Positions 36,495 through 45,484 of a stretch of DNA of 64,000 nt are shown here, in pieces. The DNA is taken from positions 194,877 to 258,876 of the forward strand of contig JAJPIG010000011.1 in the NCBI GenBank assembly GCA_021324855.1, given 5' to 3'. Source of the DNA: Pseudomonadota bacterium (GTDB lineage: Bacteria; Desulfobacterota; Binatia; Binatales; Binataceae). A program made the position numbers and the translations under genes. Position 1 is the first letter of the stretch. Each line of letters begins with the position of its first letter. The notes beneath the pieces are model-generated. The model ran no database searches. It was not told the origin of the DNA and worked only from the letters and a program-made list of their open reading frames with translations.

Positions 36495-37796
36495 ATGGCC
36501 GAGCAGCTTAGCTTTGAGGCGCTTCCCAGCCGCCAATACGTCCTTTCAAGTGCGGAAAACTTTGTGCTCTACGTGCTGCTCGAAGCCATTGCGCAAGGTG
36601 CGGCCAGTGGCCAAGGCGGCAGATTACCGCTCAACCTGGGCGTGGTGCTCGATCGTTCCGGGTCGATGTACGACGAACGGCGCCTCGAGTTCGTAATCGA
36701 AGCCGTCAAGTTCCTGATCGACAATCTCACGCCGGAAGACAAGGTGACGATCGTCGCGTTCGCCGATCAGGCGCGGATTATTGCCTCACCCGAGACGATG
36801 CGCGACAAGGCAGGTGCCAAGCACGCTATCGATGACATCGACCTGCTCGAGATCGGCGGTGGCACCCAGATGGCGCTCGGGATGCGGATGGCGATCGACG
36901 AGGTGAAGAAAAACCTCACTGCCAATCGTCTAAACCGGGTGCTCATTTTGACCGACGGTCAAACCTACGAAGAGACTGCTTGCATCGATCTCGCCAATCA
37001 GAATCGCGACCAGATGTCGTTTTCGGCGATGGGGGTGGGTGTCGAATTCAACGAGAAGCTTTTGATGCGGATCGCACAGGACTCGCACGGAAAATATCAC
37101 TTCATCGGTGATCCCTCCGAGATTCCAGGCATCTTCGACGATGAGTTGCAGGGCCTGCGCGCGATCACGCTACGTAACGGCCGTATCGATCTCACGCTCT
37201 CGCAGGGCGTCCAGATTCGCGAGGCGTTCCGCGCCAGCCCGGAGATCTACGCGCTCGGAACGCCGCTGGTCGGCGACGAACGCAACATCAGCTACGAGAT
37301 TGGCGATCTCGAGGCGGGCGTGCCCGGCTCCGTCCTGCTGACGCTGGTGCTGCCCCCGCGTCGTCCGGGTCCGGTCCGCATCGGCCAGGCGAGCTTTCAC
37401 TACGAAGTTCCGGGCGCCGGCGAGCGGAGCGTCAATACCGATGTGACCGTGGAATACACCCTCGATCGCACGCTCACCAGCCGGGTCAACGGGCGCGTGA
37501 TGAACCTCGTCGACCAGGTCTCGATCGCCAAGCTCCAGGCGCGTGCCGAAGAGGAACTCAAGGCCGGCAACGTCGATCGCGCCACGCGCCTGTTGAGCAA
37601 CGCGATCCAAGGCACGCAACGGTTGGGCAATACCAAGGCGACCCAAGCGCTCGCGGGCTTGATGGATCAGGTCAAGAAGACCCAGACGCTTCAGACCAAG
37701 GCGGCCAAGACCACACTTCTGCAAGCGCAGGCGGTCGTGCGCAAGACGCAGATGCTCGACCCTGAGGCGTTGAAGGAATTCAGCAAACCGGATTGA
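36495..37796 (+). CDS. VWA domain protein heading the Ser/Thr phospho-signalling cluster
   Basis: 433 residues from the ATG at 36495 (AAGGAG upstream; an ATG at 36453 is possible). The VWA domain (about 45-220) has an intact metal site: Asp53-Ser55-Ser57 in VVLDRSGSMYDERR, a Thr in GGGTQMALGM and Asp in LILTDGQTYEE. A beta-rich middle part follows (about 225-335), then a helical C-terminus with QARAEEELKAGNVDRATRLL, TPR-like. There are no membrane helices, so it is cytoplasmic. Proteins of this form accompany FHA and kinase genes in several phyla and probably act as a scaffold or target in phospho-dependent assembly. Confidence 0.8.
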   Translation: MAEQLSFEALPSRQYVLSSAENFVLYVLLEAIAQGAASGQGGRLPLNLGVVLDRSGSMYDERRLEFVIEAVKFLIDNLTPEDKVTIVAFADQARIIASPETMRDKAGAKHAIDDIDLLEIGGGTQMALGMRMAIDEVKKNLTANRLNRVLILTDGQTYEETACIDLANQNRDQMSFSAMGVGVEFNEKLLMRIAQDSHGKYHFIGDPSEIPGIFDDELQGLRAITLRNGRIDLTLSQGVQIREAFRASPEIYALGTPLVGDERNISYEIGDLEAGVPGSVLLTLVLPPRRPGPVRIGQASFHYEVPGAGERSVNTDVTVEYTLDRTLTSRVNGRVMNLVDQVSIAKLQARAEEELKAGNVDRATRLLSNAIQGTQRLGNTKATQALAGLMDQVKKTQTLQTKAAKTTLLQAQAVVRKTQMLDPEALKEFSKPD

Positions 37797-37862
37797 GACC
37801 GATTAAAATGGATCTGGCGGACGGGATTATCGAACAGTCACCCGCGAAGGGGCCTAAAGACA

Positions 37863-38492
37863 ATGGTTAAGTGCAGCGAATGCGGCTACGAGAATATCGA
37901 CGGGCTTGATTACTGCGACGGATGCGGCGCGAAGCTTCCAGTCGCGGCCAGCGCACCGGCCGGCGGCGCTCCCAATGGCGGAGCTGCGCCCACGCCGAGC
38001 GAAGCCTCCGCGGCGGAGCCGGCGGCTCCGGCAGCGGAGGCCGGGGCGGGAGGCGCTGCAGCGCCAGCGTCGGAGGCGCCGACTGGCGAGATCACACCGC
38101 CGCCCGCCGCTCCGACTCCGGCGGTTGAGCCCGCAGCAGCAGTGGCCTCTGCGTTCAAAGCTAAGCTCCAAATTGTTCGCGGCGAGGGCAAGGGACAGGA
38201 GCTACCCCTCGATGAAGGCAACAATGTCATCGGGCGATGGGATCCTGAAACCGGCGCGTTCCCCGAAGTCGACCTCGACAAATACGATCCGGAAGCCAAA
38301 GTATCGCGCAAGCATGCGCTGCTTCGAATTGATGGTGGAAAGATAACGGTCGAGGATATGGGCAGCCTCAACGGAACCTATGTGAATCGTCAGCCGCGCC
38401 TGGCTCCGGGCACTCCGGTTGAGCTTAAATCCGGCGATGAGATCATTATCGGCAAGACTTTCCTGAAGCTAGTCGTCGACCCGATTTCCTGA
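37863..38492 (+). CDS. Zinc-ribbon and FHA-domain protein
   Basis: 209 residues. The N-terminal zinc ribbon has Cys4, Cys7, Cys18 and Cys21 (KCSECGYENIDGLDYCDGC). An Ala/Pro/Glu-rich linker of about 75 residues leads to the C-terminal FHA domain (about 102-205). The FHA domain has the conserved VIGRWDPETG, KVSRKHALLRIDG and DMGSLNGTYVN elements; the Arg, Ser and Asn needed to bind phosphothreonine are present. It is likely the phospho-reader of the cluster. The linker is typical of flexible tethering. It begins 66 bases after the VWA gene. Confidence 0.85.
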   Translation: MVKCSECGYENIDGLDYCDGCGAKLPVAASAPAGGAPNGGAAPTPSEASAAEPAAPAAEAGAGGAAAPASEAPTGEITPPPAAPTPAVEPAAAVASAFKAKLQIVRGEGKGQELPLDEGNNVIGRWDPETGAFPEVDLDKYDPEAKVSRKHALLRIDGGKITVEDMGSLNGTYVNRQPRLAPGTPVELKSGDEIIIGKTFLKLVVDPIS

Positions 38493-38499
38493 GGGTTTG

Positions 38500-38538
38500 C
38501 CGGAATCCGGGCAGGCCCGCCAGACCGTCGGATTCCGG
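38500..38538. repeat. Perfect inverted repeat between FHA and kinase genes
   Basis: CCGGAATCCG (38500-38509) and CGGATTCCGG (38529-38538) form a perfect 10-bp stem with a 19-base loop. No U-tract follows, so it is more likely an RNA-processing or stability element or a protein-binding site than a terminator. Confidence 0.55.
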
Positions 38539-38550
38539 TAATCAGTACCA

Positions 38551-40155
38551 ATGCAACGGGGAGAGCCGCTCCCTACCGGTCATCTGCTCGACAGCCGCTA
38601 CCGCATCAAAAAGATGATCGGCGCGGGGGGAATGGGACGGGTCTATCTCGGCAACGACACCCGGCTTTCGAGCCGTCCCGTCGCGGTCAAGGAGATGATC
38701 GTCAGCGACGGAGTGCATGAAAAAAAAGCGATGGAGGATTTCACGCGCGAGGCGCGGGTCCTTGCGATGCTCACCCACCCGGGAATTCCCAACATCATCG
38801 ATTTCTTCACCGAGGGAAACCGCCATTACCTGGTAATGGAGTTCGTGGCCGGCGGCGATTTACAGCATCTGCTGGACCAGTTCGGACCGGGCGGGCGGAT
38901 GCCCGAAGTGGCGGTGCTCAAATGGTCGCGCCAGATTCTCGACGTCCTAATCTTCCTGCACTCGCAGAACCCGCCGATCGTCTATCGCGATCTGAAGCCG
39001 GGCAACATCATGGTGGACAAGGACGGACGCGCGATGCTGGTCGATTTCGGCATCGCGCGATTCCTGCCTCCGGGCGGACGCGGGACCCAGATCGGCTCAG
39101 TCGGTTATGCGCCGCCCGAGCAGTATATGGGTAAGACCGAGCCGCGCTCTGATCTCTACTCGCTCGCCGCCACGATGCATCATCTGCTGACCGGACGCGA
39201 TCCGCAGCTCGCACCGCCCTTCAGCTTTCCACCTGTCCGTGAACTGGCCCCCGATGTCTCGATCCAAACCGAGCGCGTGGTAATGAAGGCGCTTGACAAG
39301 GACGTCGCGAAGCGGCCGGCCTCCGCCCTCGAGATGAAGGAGGCGCTGCCGGAGCCTCCGTCCGACACGCCGGAGGAAACCTTCGCCCCAGCCAGTCACA
39401 GCCTCACTCCCGCCGCCGTTCGTCCGATCTCGAATGTCGCGACAGTCGTATTGCCGGGGAGCGCAGCGATGCCAGCTCTTCCGGCCCGCCCTGCGCCACC
39501 GGCTTCATCGACGATGAAGACAGTGGTCCTGCCTACGGCTGAATCGCCCGCGCCGACAATCAGCCGGGTCGAGCGCCTAAAGAACGTGATCAAAGCGCTC
39601 GCTCCCACGCCGCATCAGATCAGCACCGAGGTTACCGAGCCTCTTAAGCCTCCGCCCTCGGTATCATCGACGGCCAAGACACAGGATCTGGCGCCTGCGC
39701 GTTCCTCGATGCCAACGCCGGCCAAGCCTGTGCCGCGTCAGGTATCGCGGCCGCCGGTGCGCGTTCCGGCATCGGCCCCGACCCCAGCTCCACGTCCGAA
39801 TTCGAACGGCGCCGCTCACCGGGCGCCTTCCGGCCCGGTTCCCAAGCTAATTGCACGGGCGCAGGGCGCGCAGTTCGAACTGGTCGCTGGGCGCATGGTA
39901 ATCGGGCGGTCGATAAATGCGGCCGATCGGCCCGATATCGATTTGGCATCGCTCAAAGACGGTATCGGCCGGGTCTCGCGCCGGCATGCCGAGATCATCC
40001 GCAAGGGCAACGACTACTTCATCCGCGATCTCGGCAGCCTGAACGGCACTTACATCGGCGGTCGTGGCCGACTTGGGCGCGACCAGCTTTATAAGCTCAA
40101 AGATCGCGATGAGGTCGTCCTCGGCGAAACGCGGCTTCAGTTTCGAGAAAGCTGA
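38551..40155 (+). CDS. Ser/Thr protein kinase with C-terminal FHA domain
   Basis: 534 residues. The kinase domain (about 14-270) has a glycine loop IGAGGMGRVYLG, Lys47, Glu67, YRDLKPGN with catalytic Asp147, DFG Asp165, and the APPEQY variant of the APE motif. The activation loop RGTQIGSVGYAPPEQY is short with possible phosphosites. A Pro/Ala/Ser/Thr-rich linker of roughly 160 residues leads to an FHA domain (about 440-534) with MVIGRSINAADRPDIDLASL, RVSRRHAEII and DLGSLNGTYIGG. There is no membrane segment, so it is soluble. The kinase could mark its own linker, then be bound by FHA proteins of the cluster. Confidence 0.92.
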   Translation: MQRGEPLPTGHLLDSRYRIKKMIGAGGMGRVYLGNDTRLSSRPVAVKEMIVSDGVHEKKAMEDFTREARVLAMLTHPGIPNIIDFFTEGNRHYLVMEFVAGGDLQHLLDQFGPGGRMPEVAVLKWSRQILDVLIFLHSQNPPIVYRDLKPGNIMVDKDGRAMLVDFGIARFLPPGGRGTQIGSVGYAPPEQYMGKTEPRSDLYSLAATMHHLLTGRDPQLAPPFSFPPVRELAPDVSIQTERVVMKALDKDVAKRPASALEMKEALPEPPSDTPEETFAPASHSLTPAAVRPISNVATVVLPGSAAMPALPARPAPPASSTMKTVVLPTAESPAPTISRVERLKNVIKALAPTPHQISTEVTEPLKPPPSVSSTAKTQDLAPARSSMPTPAKPVPRQVSRPPVRVPASAPTPAPRPNSNGAAHRAPSGPVPKLIARAQGAQFELVAGRMVIGRSINAADRPDIDLASLKDGIGRVSRRHAEIIRKGNDYFIRDLGSLNGTYIGGRGRLGRDQLYKLKDRDEVVLGETRLQFRES

Positions 40156-40161
40156 GAATTT

Positions 40162-42111
40162 ATGATCACGTGCCCGCAATGCGGTCAAGATGCGTCCGAA
40201 GGAACCCGGTTCTGTGAGCGATGCGGTCAGGGATTGAGCGCAACGGATCCGCAATCGCCCGCGCCGTCGCTTTCCCCGCTCGCGGCAGGGACCGTTCTCA
40301 AAGGCGGCTTCGAGGTAGTTGAACTTCTGAGCCAAACTTCGATTGAGAACCGCTATCGGGCTACGCGCGAGGAATCCGGCAACAAGGTCGCGTATCAACT
40401 CCGCGAGCGAGTCGGGTCATCGCGCGAACTTGAGGCGGAGTCGTCATCAGCATCGAACGTCGCGAGCGATGGCGCCCAGCCCGATGCAGCTCCAGTGGTT
40501 CCGGATGAAGATCCCGCCGGGCCACGCGCGAAAACCGCGGAGCTTAGCCCGCCGGCGCCGAGCGGTTCAGATGAGCAGCCGACCGAGCAACCCAGTCCAG
40601 CCCCCGAAGCCGGCGAAGTGGGCCAGGTTCTGCTCGCCGAAACGGCGGCTGTCGAAGTGGAACCTGAGCAGTCGAAACCGGCTGAATCCGAACCGGAACC
40701 GGCCGCCGGCGTCGACGATCTCGGAGATGCTTTCGGCCGTGTGCTCGCGCTCTCAATGACGCTCAAGCACGCCGCCTTCCAGCGCGCAATCGAAGGCTTT
40801 GCCGCCGATGGCCGCGTCTACCTGGTCTATCCCGATGAGCCGTTCACGCCACTCTCGCAGCGCAAGGGCGGCATCAAGATGAGCGAAGCGGAAGCGATCA
40901 ACGTCGCGATCCAGCTTTGCCAGGCAGTAAGCTTTCTCCATCGGCGCGCGCTCCGCCTTAACGACATCTGCCCCGAATCGATCGGCTACGGCGCCGACCG
41001 ACGCATCAAGGTGGCGGGCCTTGAGAGCGTCAGCAACGATAATGAGCTGCAGGCCGATCCGATCTTCAACGATGGCTATACGGCGCCCGAAATCTATCGT
41101 GCTAGGAAGGTCGACAAGCGCGCGGACATCTTTTCGATCGGGGCCCTGCTCTACACTTGCCTGACAGGCGAGCGCCTTGAATCTGAGAGCTGGCGCGAGG
41201 AATCCGGTCCGATCCGGTTCTATCCGCCGCACGTGATCACGCCAGCGCTCGAACAGGTGGTGCGGCGTGCCTTGGTCTTCAATCCGGAGGGGCGGTGGCC
41301 GAATGTGGATGCGATGAAAGCCGAGCTGGTGAAGCTTGCAGGGGCAATCGAGCTGCGCTCGGCCGCGATGACGGACGTTGGGATGGTCCGCGAATTGAAT
41401 GAAGACATCGTAATGGCGATCGATTACCGCCGCGACTCGCAGGTCGAGCCCGCCGAGCGGCATCTGTACGTCGTATGCGACGGGATGGGCGGCGCCGAGG
41501 CGGGTGAGATCGCGGCCGCAATTGCCGTCGGCGCGATCCGGAATTACATTGAGGCCAGACTCGACTCTGCACCGAATGCTAACTTGGCGGAACTGCTGCA
41601 AGCTGCGCTGGAGGAGGCTAACTCGAAAATCATTGAGTACCAGGCGGCGCATCCGGAGGCGCGCGGGATGGGCTCGACGGCGGTCGGCGTGCTCGCGGTG
41701 CCGCCGAGGGCCGCGTTCGCATGGGTCGGCGACAGCCGTGCCTACCTGCTCGAGAACGGCGAATTACGTCAGCTCACCAGGGATCACTCGCTGGTGCAGA
41801 GGCTGGTCGAGATCGGACAGATCAGCCCCGAAGAGGCGCGGCATCATGAGCACAAAAACGTCATCACGCGATCGCTCGGCGCGCGCGCAAGCGGAGCGGC
41901 GGGCGCCGAGGCGAAGGAGCTTCGCCTCAAGCGGGGCGATCGCCTAATGCTGTGTAGCGACGGACTGGTGGCGCATGTCGACGACGCGCAAATCGCCGAG
42001 GTGCTTCGGCGTCATCAGGAGCCGGCGGCCGCGGCGCGCGAACTGGTGGTGGCGGCTAATGCGGGCGGGGGAACGGATAACGTATCGGTGATTGTTGTTT
42101 TTGCGGATTGA
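40162..42111 (+). CDS. Zinc ribbon - pseudokinase - PP2C phosphatase fusion
   Basis: 649 residues. The zinc ribbon has Cys4, Cys7, Cys18 and Cys21, the same spacing as in the FHA protein at 37863. A kinase-like domain (about 42-395) is interrupted by a low-complexity insertion (about 90-185). The VAIK Lys is Gln79 (KVAYQL), the HRD/N segment reads RLNDICPESI (Asp268 kept, Lys and Asn replaced by Cys270 and Ser273), and DFG is AGL at 285-287, so it should be catalytically dead. A complete PP2C domain follows (about 396-649): TDVGMVRELNEDIVMAI, VVCDGMGGAEAGE, LCSDGLVAHVDD and GGTDNVSVIVV. Soluble. It probably reverses the cluster's kinases. Confidence 0.9.
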   Translation: MITCPQCGQDASEGTRFCERCGQGLSATDPQSPAPSLSPLAAGTVLKGGFEVVELLSQTSIENRYRATREESGNKVAYQLRERVGSSRELEAESSSASNVASDGAQPDAAPVVPDEDPAGPRAKTAELSPPAPSGSDEQPTEQPSPAPEAGEVGQVLLAETAAVEVEPEQSKPAESEPEPAAGVDDLGDAFGRVLALSMTLKHAAFQRAIEGFAADGRVYLVYPDEPFTPLSQRKGGIKMSEAEAINVAIQLCQAVSFLHRRALRLNDICPESIGYGADRRIKVAGLESVSNDNELQADPIFNDGYTAPEIYRARKVDKRADIFSIGALLYTCLTGERLESESWREESGPIRFYPPHVITPALEQVVRRALVFNPEGRWPNVDAMKAELVKLAGAIELRSAAMTDVGMVRELNEDIVMAIDYRRDSQVEPAERHLYVVCDGMGGAEAGEIAAAIAVGAIRNYIEARLDSAPNANLAELLQAALEEANSKIIEYQAAHPEARGMGSTAVGVLAVPPRAAFAWVGDSRAYLLENGELRQLTRDHSLVQRLVEIGQISPEEARHHEHKNVITRSLGARASGAAGAEAKELRLKRGDRLMLCSDGLVAHVDDAQIAEVLRRHQEPAAAARELVVAANAGGGTDNVSVIVVFAD

Positions 42112-42114
42112 TTG

Positions 42115-44514
42115 ATGGCTAATCCGCCCACATCATCCGATCCGACGGCAAGCGGGCCGCTGGAGACCGGCACGATTCTCCAGAACCGCTACCAGATCGA
42201 GCGGCTGCTCGGCGGCGGCGGGATGGGGATGGTGTATCTCGCACGTGACCAGCGCCTCGCCAATCGCCCCTGCGCCATCAAGGAGATGGTCGATCATTTC
42301 ATCGACCCTCAGCAACGCATCGAGGCCAACGAATATTTCGCGCGCGAGGCAGATACCCTGGCCCAGTTGAAGCACGTCGCGATTCCGGCCATCACCGACC
42401 GTTTCGATCAACGCAATCGCCATTACCTCGTGATGGAGTACATCGAGGGGCGCAACCTCGAAGAGGAACTCGCCGCAGGCGGCGGCGGTCCGCTCTCCGA
42501 GGGGCTGGTGATCGACATCGGGCGCCAGCTCTGTGACGTGCTCGCTTACCTGCACGGCCTCACGCCGCCGATCATCTATCGCGACATGAAGCCGTCGAAC
42601 GTGATGCTCACGCCGCGCGGCCGCGTGGTGCTGATCGACTTCGGCATCGCGCGCCTGTTCCGCGCCGCGCGCAAGGGCACGATGATCGGAACGTTGGGCT
42701 TCGCGCCGCCCGAGCAATACCAGGGCGCGGTCGATCCTCGCAGCGACATCTATTCGTTGGGCGCGACGCTACATTACATTCTGACCGGGCGCGACCCTGA
42801 AAAGTTTCCACCCTTCAGCTTCCCGCCGGTGCGCGACCTGCGGCCTGACGTGTCGAGCAATCTCGCCGGGGCGATCGATCGCGCGCTCAAATACGATGTA
42901 AACGCGCGCCCGCAATCTATCCAGGAATTCCGCGACATGATGCTCTACGGGCGCGGACTCACCGCCGAAAGCTCCGGCGTGAGCGGACGCACCGGCACGG
43001 CGGACCTTGTGATGCCTGCGGAGCCGTACCATACCGGCCCGGTTCGGCCGCGGCCCGCGCATCCGATGCGCCGCGCGATTGGAATCGCGTTAGTAGCGCT
43101 GATTCTGGGCGGCGGCGCGTTCGGTGCGACTTACATATACCGCAATCCCGCTCTTCAGAATCAGCTTGGAATCAAAGACTACATCGACAGTTTGCCCTGG
43201 AAACACGAAGAGCTGATCGCCGAGATCCGTAAGCACCCGCTTGATTTTCAGCGAATGACGCTAGCGCTTTCTACCCGCGAAGGCACGCCGCTGTCGCGCC
43301 CTCAATCGACCTTCAAGGATACCGACATCAACTCGGCGCATTACATGCAATGGAACGCATCGTTCATCAACAGGATGGCGGGACTCGAGGGGATCAACGA
43401 CAAGATCGATGCGAGGTTCTATGACCCGGCGGGCCATCAGATTGCGATGAGCACAGCGAGCCGGTTCATCGGGCCGGCGGACAAGGCCGTCGATTTCAGC
43501 GGCGTCGTGTTGATGCCGGACGTCAGCACCAGGCCGGCTGGCGATTACAAGGTCGCGCTTTTCTCCAACGATCAACTCCTGGCCGAGCAGCGCTTCACAG
43601 TCACGCAAGACCTTGCGGCGCGTACCAGGGCGGGGACGTCGTCGTCCGCATCGGTCCCGGCGCCGGCGCCAGCACCGTCGGTGGATGAGAAGAAACGCGA
43701 GCGAGAGCTTGCGATGCTCGAGGAGCGCAGACGGCGCCCGCTCGAACTCAGGAGCATCCAATTTGTCAATACCACCAAGAGCGGCACCGAGCTTTCCGGT
43801 CCATCCACCAGCTTCAAGGTTTCCAAAGTGCTCTTCGTTGGGTGGCAGGTGTCGTTCGCCAATCGGCTGTTTGGACTGCAATCCAATGAATACCGGGTTG
43901 ATGCCGCTTACATCGCGCCCAGCGGCGGGATGCTCGGCAGCGTTGATGACATCCAAGTGGTGCCGCGCACAGCCCGCACCGCGACCTTCAGCGGGCGCGT
44001 GGGCAACTCCGCTGGTGGCGCATTCCTGCCCGGCGTCTACACGGTAAATTTCTATCTCAACGGGCAATACTTCGCGCAGCGCAAGTTCCGGGTTGTCGAG
44101 GATGGACCGCCGCCGGCCTCGACGACGGCATCGTCGGGTATGAGCGGCGGCGCGATGGGCGGAGGTTTCCCAGCCTCGCCGCCGGTTGCCACCAGCGCGT
44201 TTCCGCCGCTCGACAGCCCGCTTCTGGCCCGCGGAGAAATCAACGGTATCGGCGGGCGTAACAACGTCGGTATGGAACTGCGGCTTCGTCCGCAGCCCAA
44301 CGGCTTCCTGCACGGCGAGCTGGTGGTCAACGAGCCCGGCTACGGCCTCACCTCAATCGAGGGCTTCGTGCGCGGTAATCGCCTTCAGTTCCAGGTGCCA
44401 TACGGAACCGAGACCTATTATTTCGAAGGCACACGCGCGAGCGATCATCTGAGCGGCACGTTCGAATCGACTCCCTCCGGCTCGCGCGGAACCTGGAGCA
44501 CGGTGGCGAACTGA
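42115..44514 (+). CDS. Transmembrane Ser/Thr protein kinase with duplicated extracytoplasmic domain
   Basis: 799 residues from the ATG at 42115, 4 bases after the PP2C gene. The cytoplasmic kinase (about 20-285) has LLGGGGMGMVYLA, Lys56, YRDMKPSN with Asp157, DFG Asp175 and the APPEQY motif. A single membrane helix spans about 320-342. Outside lie two homologous beta-rich units, about 378-496 (FKDTDINSAHYMQWNASFIN) and 543-661 (FKVSKVLFVGWQVSFANRLF), joined by an Ala/Pro-rich, then basic linker. A C-terminal domain, about 700-799, ends without further motifs (ELRLRPQPNGFLHGELVVNE). The ectodomain is not a PASTA repeat, so the ligand is unknown. This is the envelope sensor of the cluster. Confidence 0.9.
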   Translation: MANPPTSSDPTASGPLETGTILQNRYQIERLLGGGGMGMVYLARDQRLANRPCAIKEMVDHFIDPQQRIEANEYFAREADTLAQLKHVAIPAITDRFDQRNRHYLVMEYIEGRNLEEELAAGGGGPLSEGLVIDIGRQLCDVLAYLHGLTPPIIYRDMKPSNVMLTPRGRVVLIDFGIARLFRAARKGTMIGTLGFAPPEQYQGAVDPRSDIYSLGATLHYILTGRDPEKFPPFSFPPVRDLRPDVSSNLAGAIDRALKYDVNARPQSIQEFRDMMLYGRGLTAESSGVSGRTGTADLVMPAEPYHTGPVRPRPAHPMRRAIGIALVALILGGGAFGATYIYRNPALQNQLGIKDYIDSLPWKHEELIAEIRKHPLDFQRMTLALSTREGTPLSRPQSTFKDTDINSAHYMQWNASFINRMAGLEGINDKIDARFYDPAGHQIAMSTASRFIGPADKAVDFSGVVLMPDVSTRPAGDYKVALFSNDQLLAEQRFTVTQDLAARTRAGTSSSASVPAPAPAPSVDEKKRERELAMLEERRRRPLELRSIQFVNTTKSGTELSGPSTSFKVSKVLFVGWQVSFANRLFGLQSNEYRVDAAYIAPSGGMLGSVDDIQVVPRTARTATFSGRVGNSAGGAFLPGVYTVNFYLNGQYFAQRKFRVVEDGPPPASTTASSGMSGGAMGGGFPASPPVATSAFPPLDSPLLARGEINGIGGRNNVGMELRLRPQPNGFLHGELVVNEPGYGLTSIEGFVRGNRLQFQVPYGTETYYFEGTRASDHLSGTFESTPSGSRGTWSTVAN

Positions 44515-44598
44515 TCTCGACAATCGATCCGGTTTCCGGCTCGGTTACGAACGGTGCTTGAACCGGAGCGTCGCTAGCTGCAATGCTGTGGGTGACCG

Positions 44599-45471
44599 AT
44601 GGCTTCTAGCGTTTCTCGCGAAAAGCTCCTGTTCTATGCCGTGGCGGGCGGTCTAGGCGGCCTCGGTGCATGGGGCGCCGCTGAGCCCTTCCTTGGCATC
44701 CGCAGCGTTTACGGCCGCGACATCCTGCTCGGCGCGCTGATCGGGCTCTTTATCGCGGTCTTTCTCGCCTCGATCGAAGCGCTCAGCGTCGATCAATGGC
44801 GGCAGGCGATGCGCGGCACGAGCAGCGGCGCGGTTTTCGGCATTATAGGCGGCGCGGCGGGTCTGGTGGTCGGCGAGTATGCGTTCGATATCGTGGGTGG
44901 AACGCCCGGCCGGATAATCGGCTGGACGCTGCTGGGCCTGGTCGTCGGACTCGGCGCCGGATGGGCTACGCGATCGAATGCGCGCCGGCGCAACGGCGCA
45001 ATTGGCGGAGTCATCGGCGGGGCTCTCGGCGGGTTTATTTACCAGATTCTCACCGCGATCTTCCCGCAGGCATTCGGCCGCGCCATCGCGATCATCGTGC
45101 TCGGCATGCTGATTGGATTTTTCATCGGGCTGGTCGGTGAGCTGCTCAAGCGGGGATGGCTGATGGTCGTGCGAAGCCAGAGCCGCAATGCGCGCGAAGG
45201 CCGCGAATACCCGCTGATTAAGCCGGTCACCACCATCGGGCGCGCCGAGGAAAGCGATGTCGGTCTGTTCGGTGACAGCAGTGTGATGCCGCAGCATGCG
45301 CTCATCCGGCGCGAAGGCCGCAACTTCGTGGTCAGTCCCGCAGGGGGCGGTCAGGTAATCGTGAATCGACAGCCGCTCGCAGGCCGACAGGTGCTGAAAA
45401 GCGGCGATCGCATCGAGGTTGGAGGAACACTGTTCCTGTTTCGTGATCGAGCGCAGGCCAGCGGCAGTTAG
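44599..45471 (+). CDS. Multi-pass membrane protein with C-terminal FHA domain
   Basis: 290 residues. Five or six Gly/Ala-rich membrane helices cover about 10-190, including glycine-zipper stretches such as AVFGIIGGAAGLVVG and NGAIGGVIGGALGGFIY. A cytosolic FHA domain follows (about 195-285): PLIKPVTTIGRAEESDVGLF, MPQHALIRREGRNFVV and VNRQPLAGRQVLKSGDRIEV. The usual GSxNGT loop is replaced by GGGQVIVN, so phosphopeptide affinity may differ. It may anchor phosphorylated partners at the membrane. The kinase gene lies 84 bases upstream. Confidence 0.82.
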   Translation: MASSVSREKLLFYAVAGGLGGLGAWGAAEPFLGIRSVYGRDILLGALIGLFIAVFLASIEALSVDQWRQAMRGTSSGAVFGIIGGAAGLVVGEYAFDIVGGTPGRIIGWTLLGLVVGLGAGWATRSNARRRNGAIGGVIGGALGGFIYQILTAIFPQAFGRAIAIIVLGMLIGFFIGLVGELLKRGWLMVVRSQSRNAREGREYPLIKPVTTIGRAEESDVGLFGDSSVMPQHALIRREGRNFVVSPAGGGQVIVNRQPLAGRQVLKSGDRIEVGGTLFLFRDRAQASGS

Positions 45472-45484
45472 GCGGGGGAATCAG

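Noticed and set aside
36227-36511. A 94-codon frame in the region before the VWA gene
   Set aside because: Its composition is atypical (His/Arg-rich), no ribosome site is seen, and it overlaps the VWA start out of frame.
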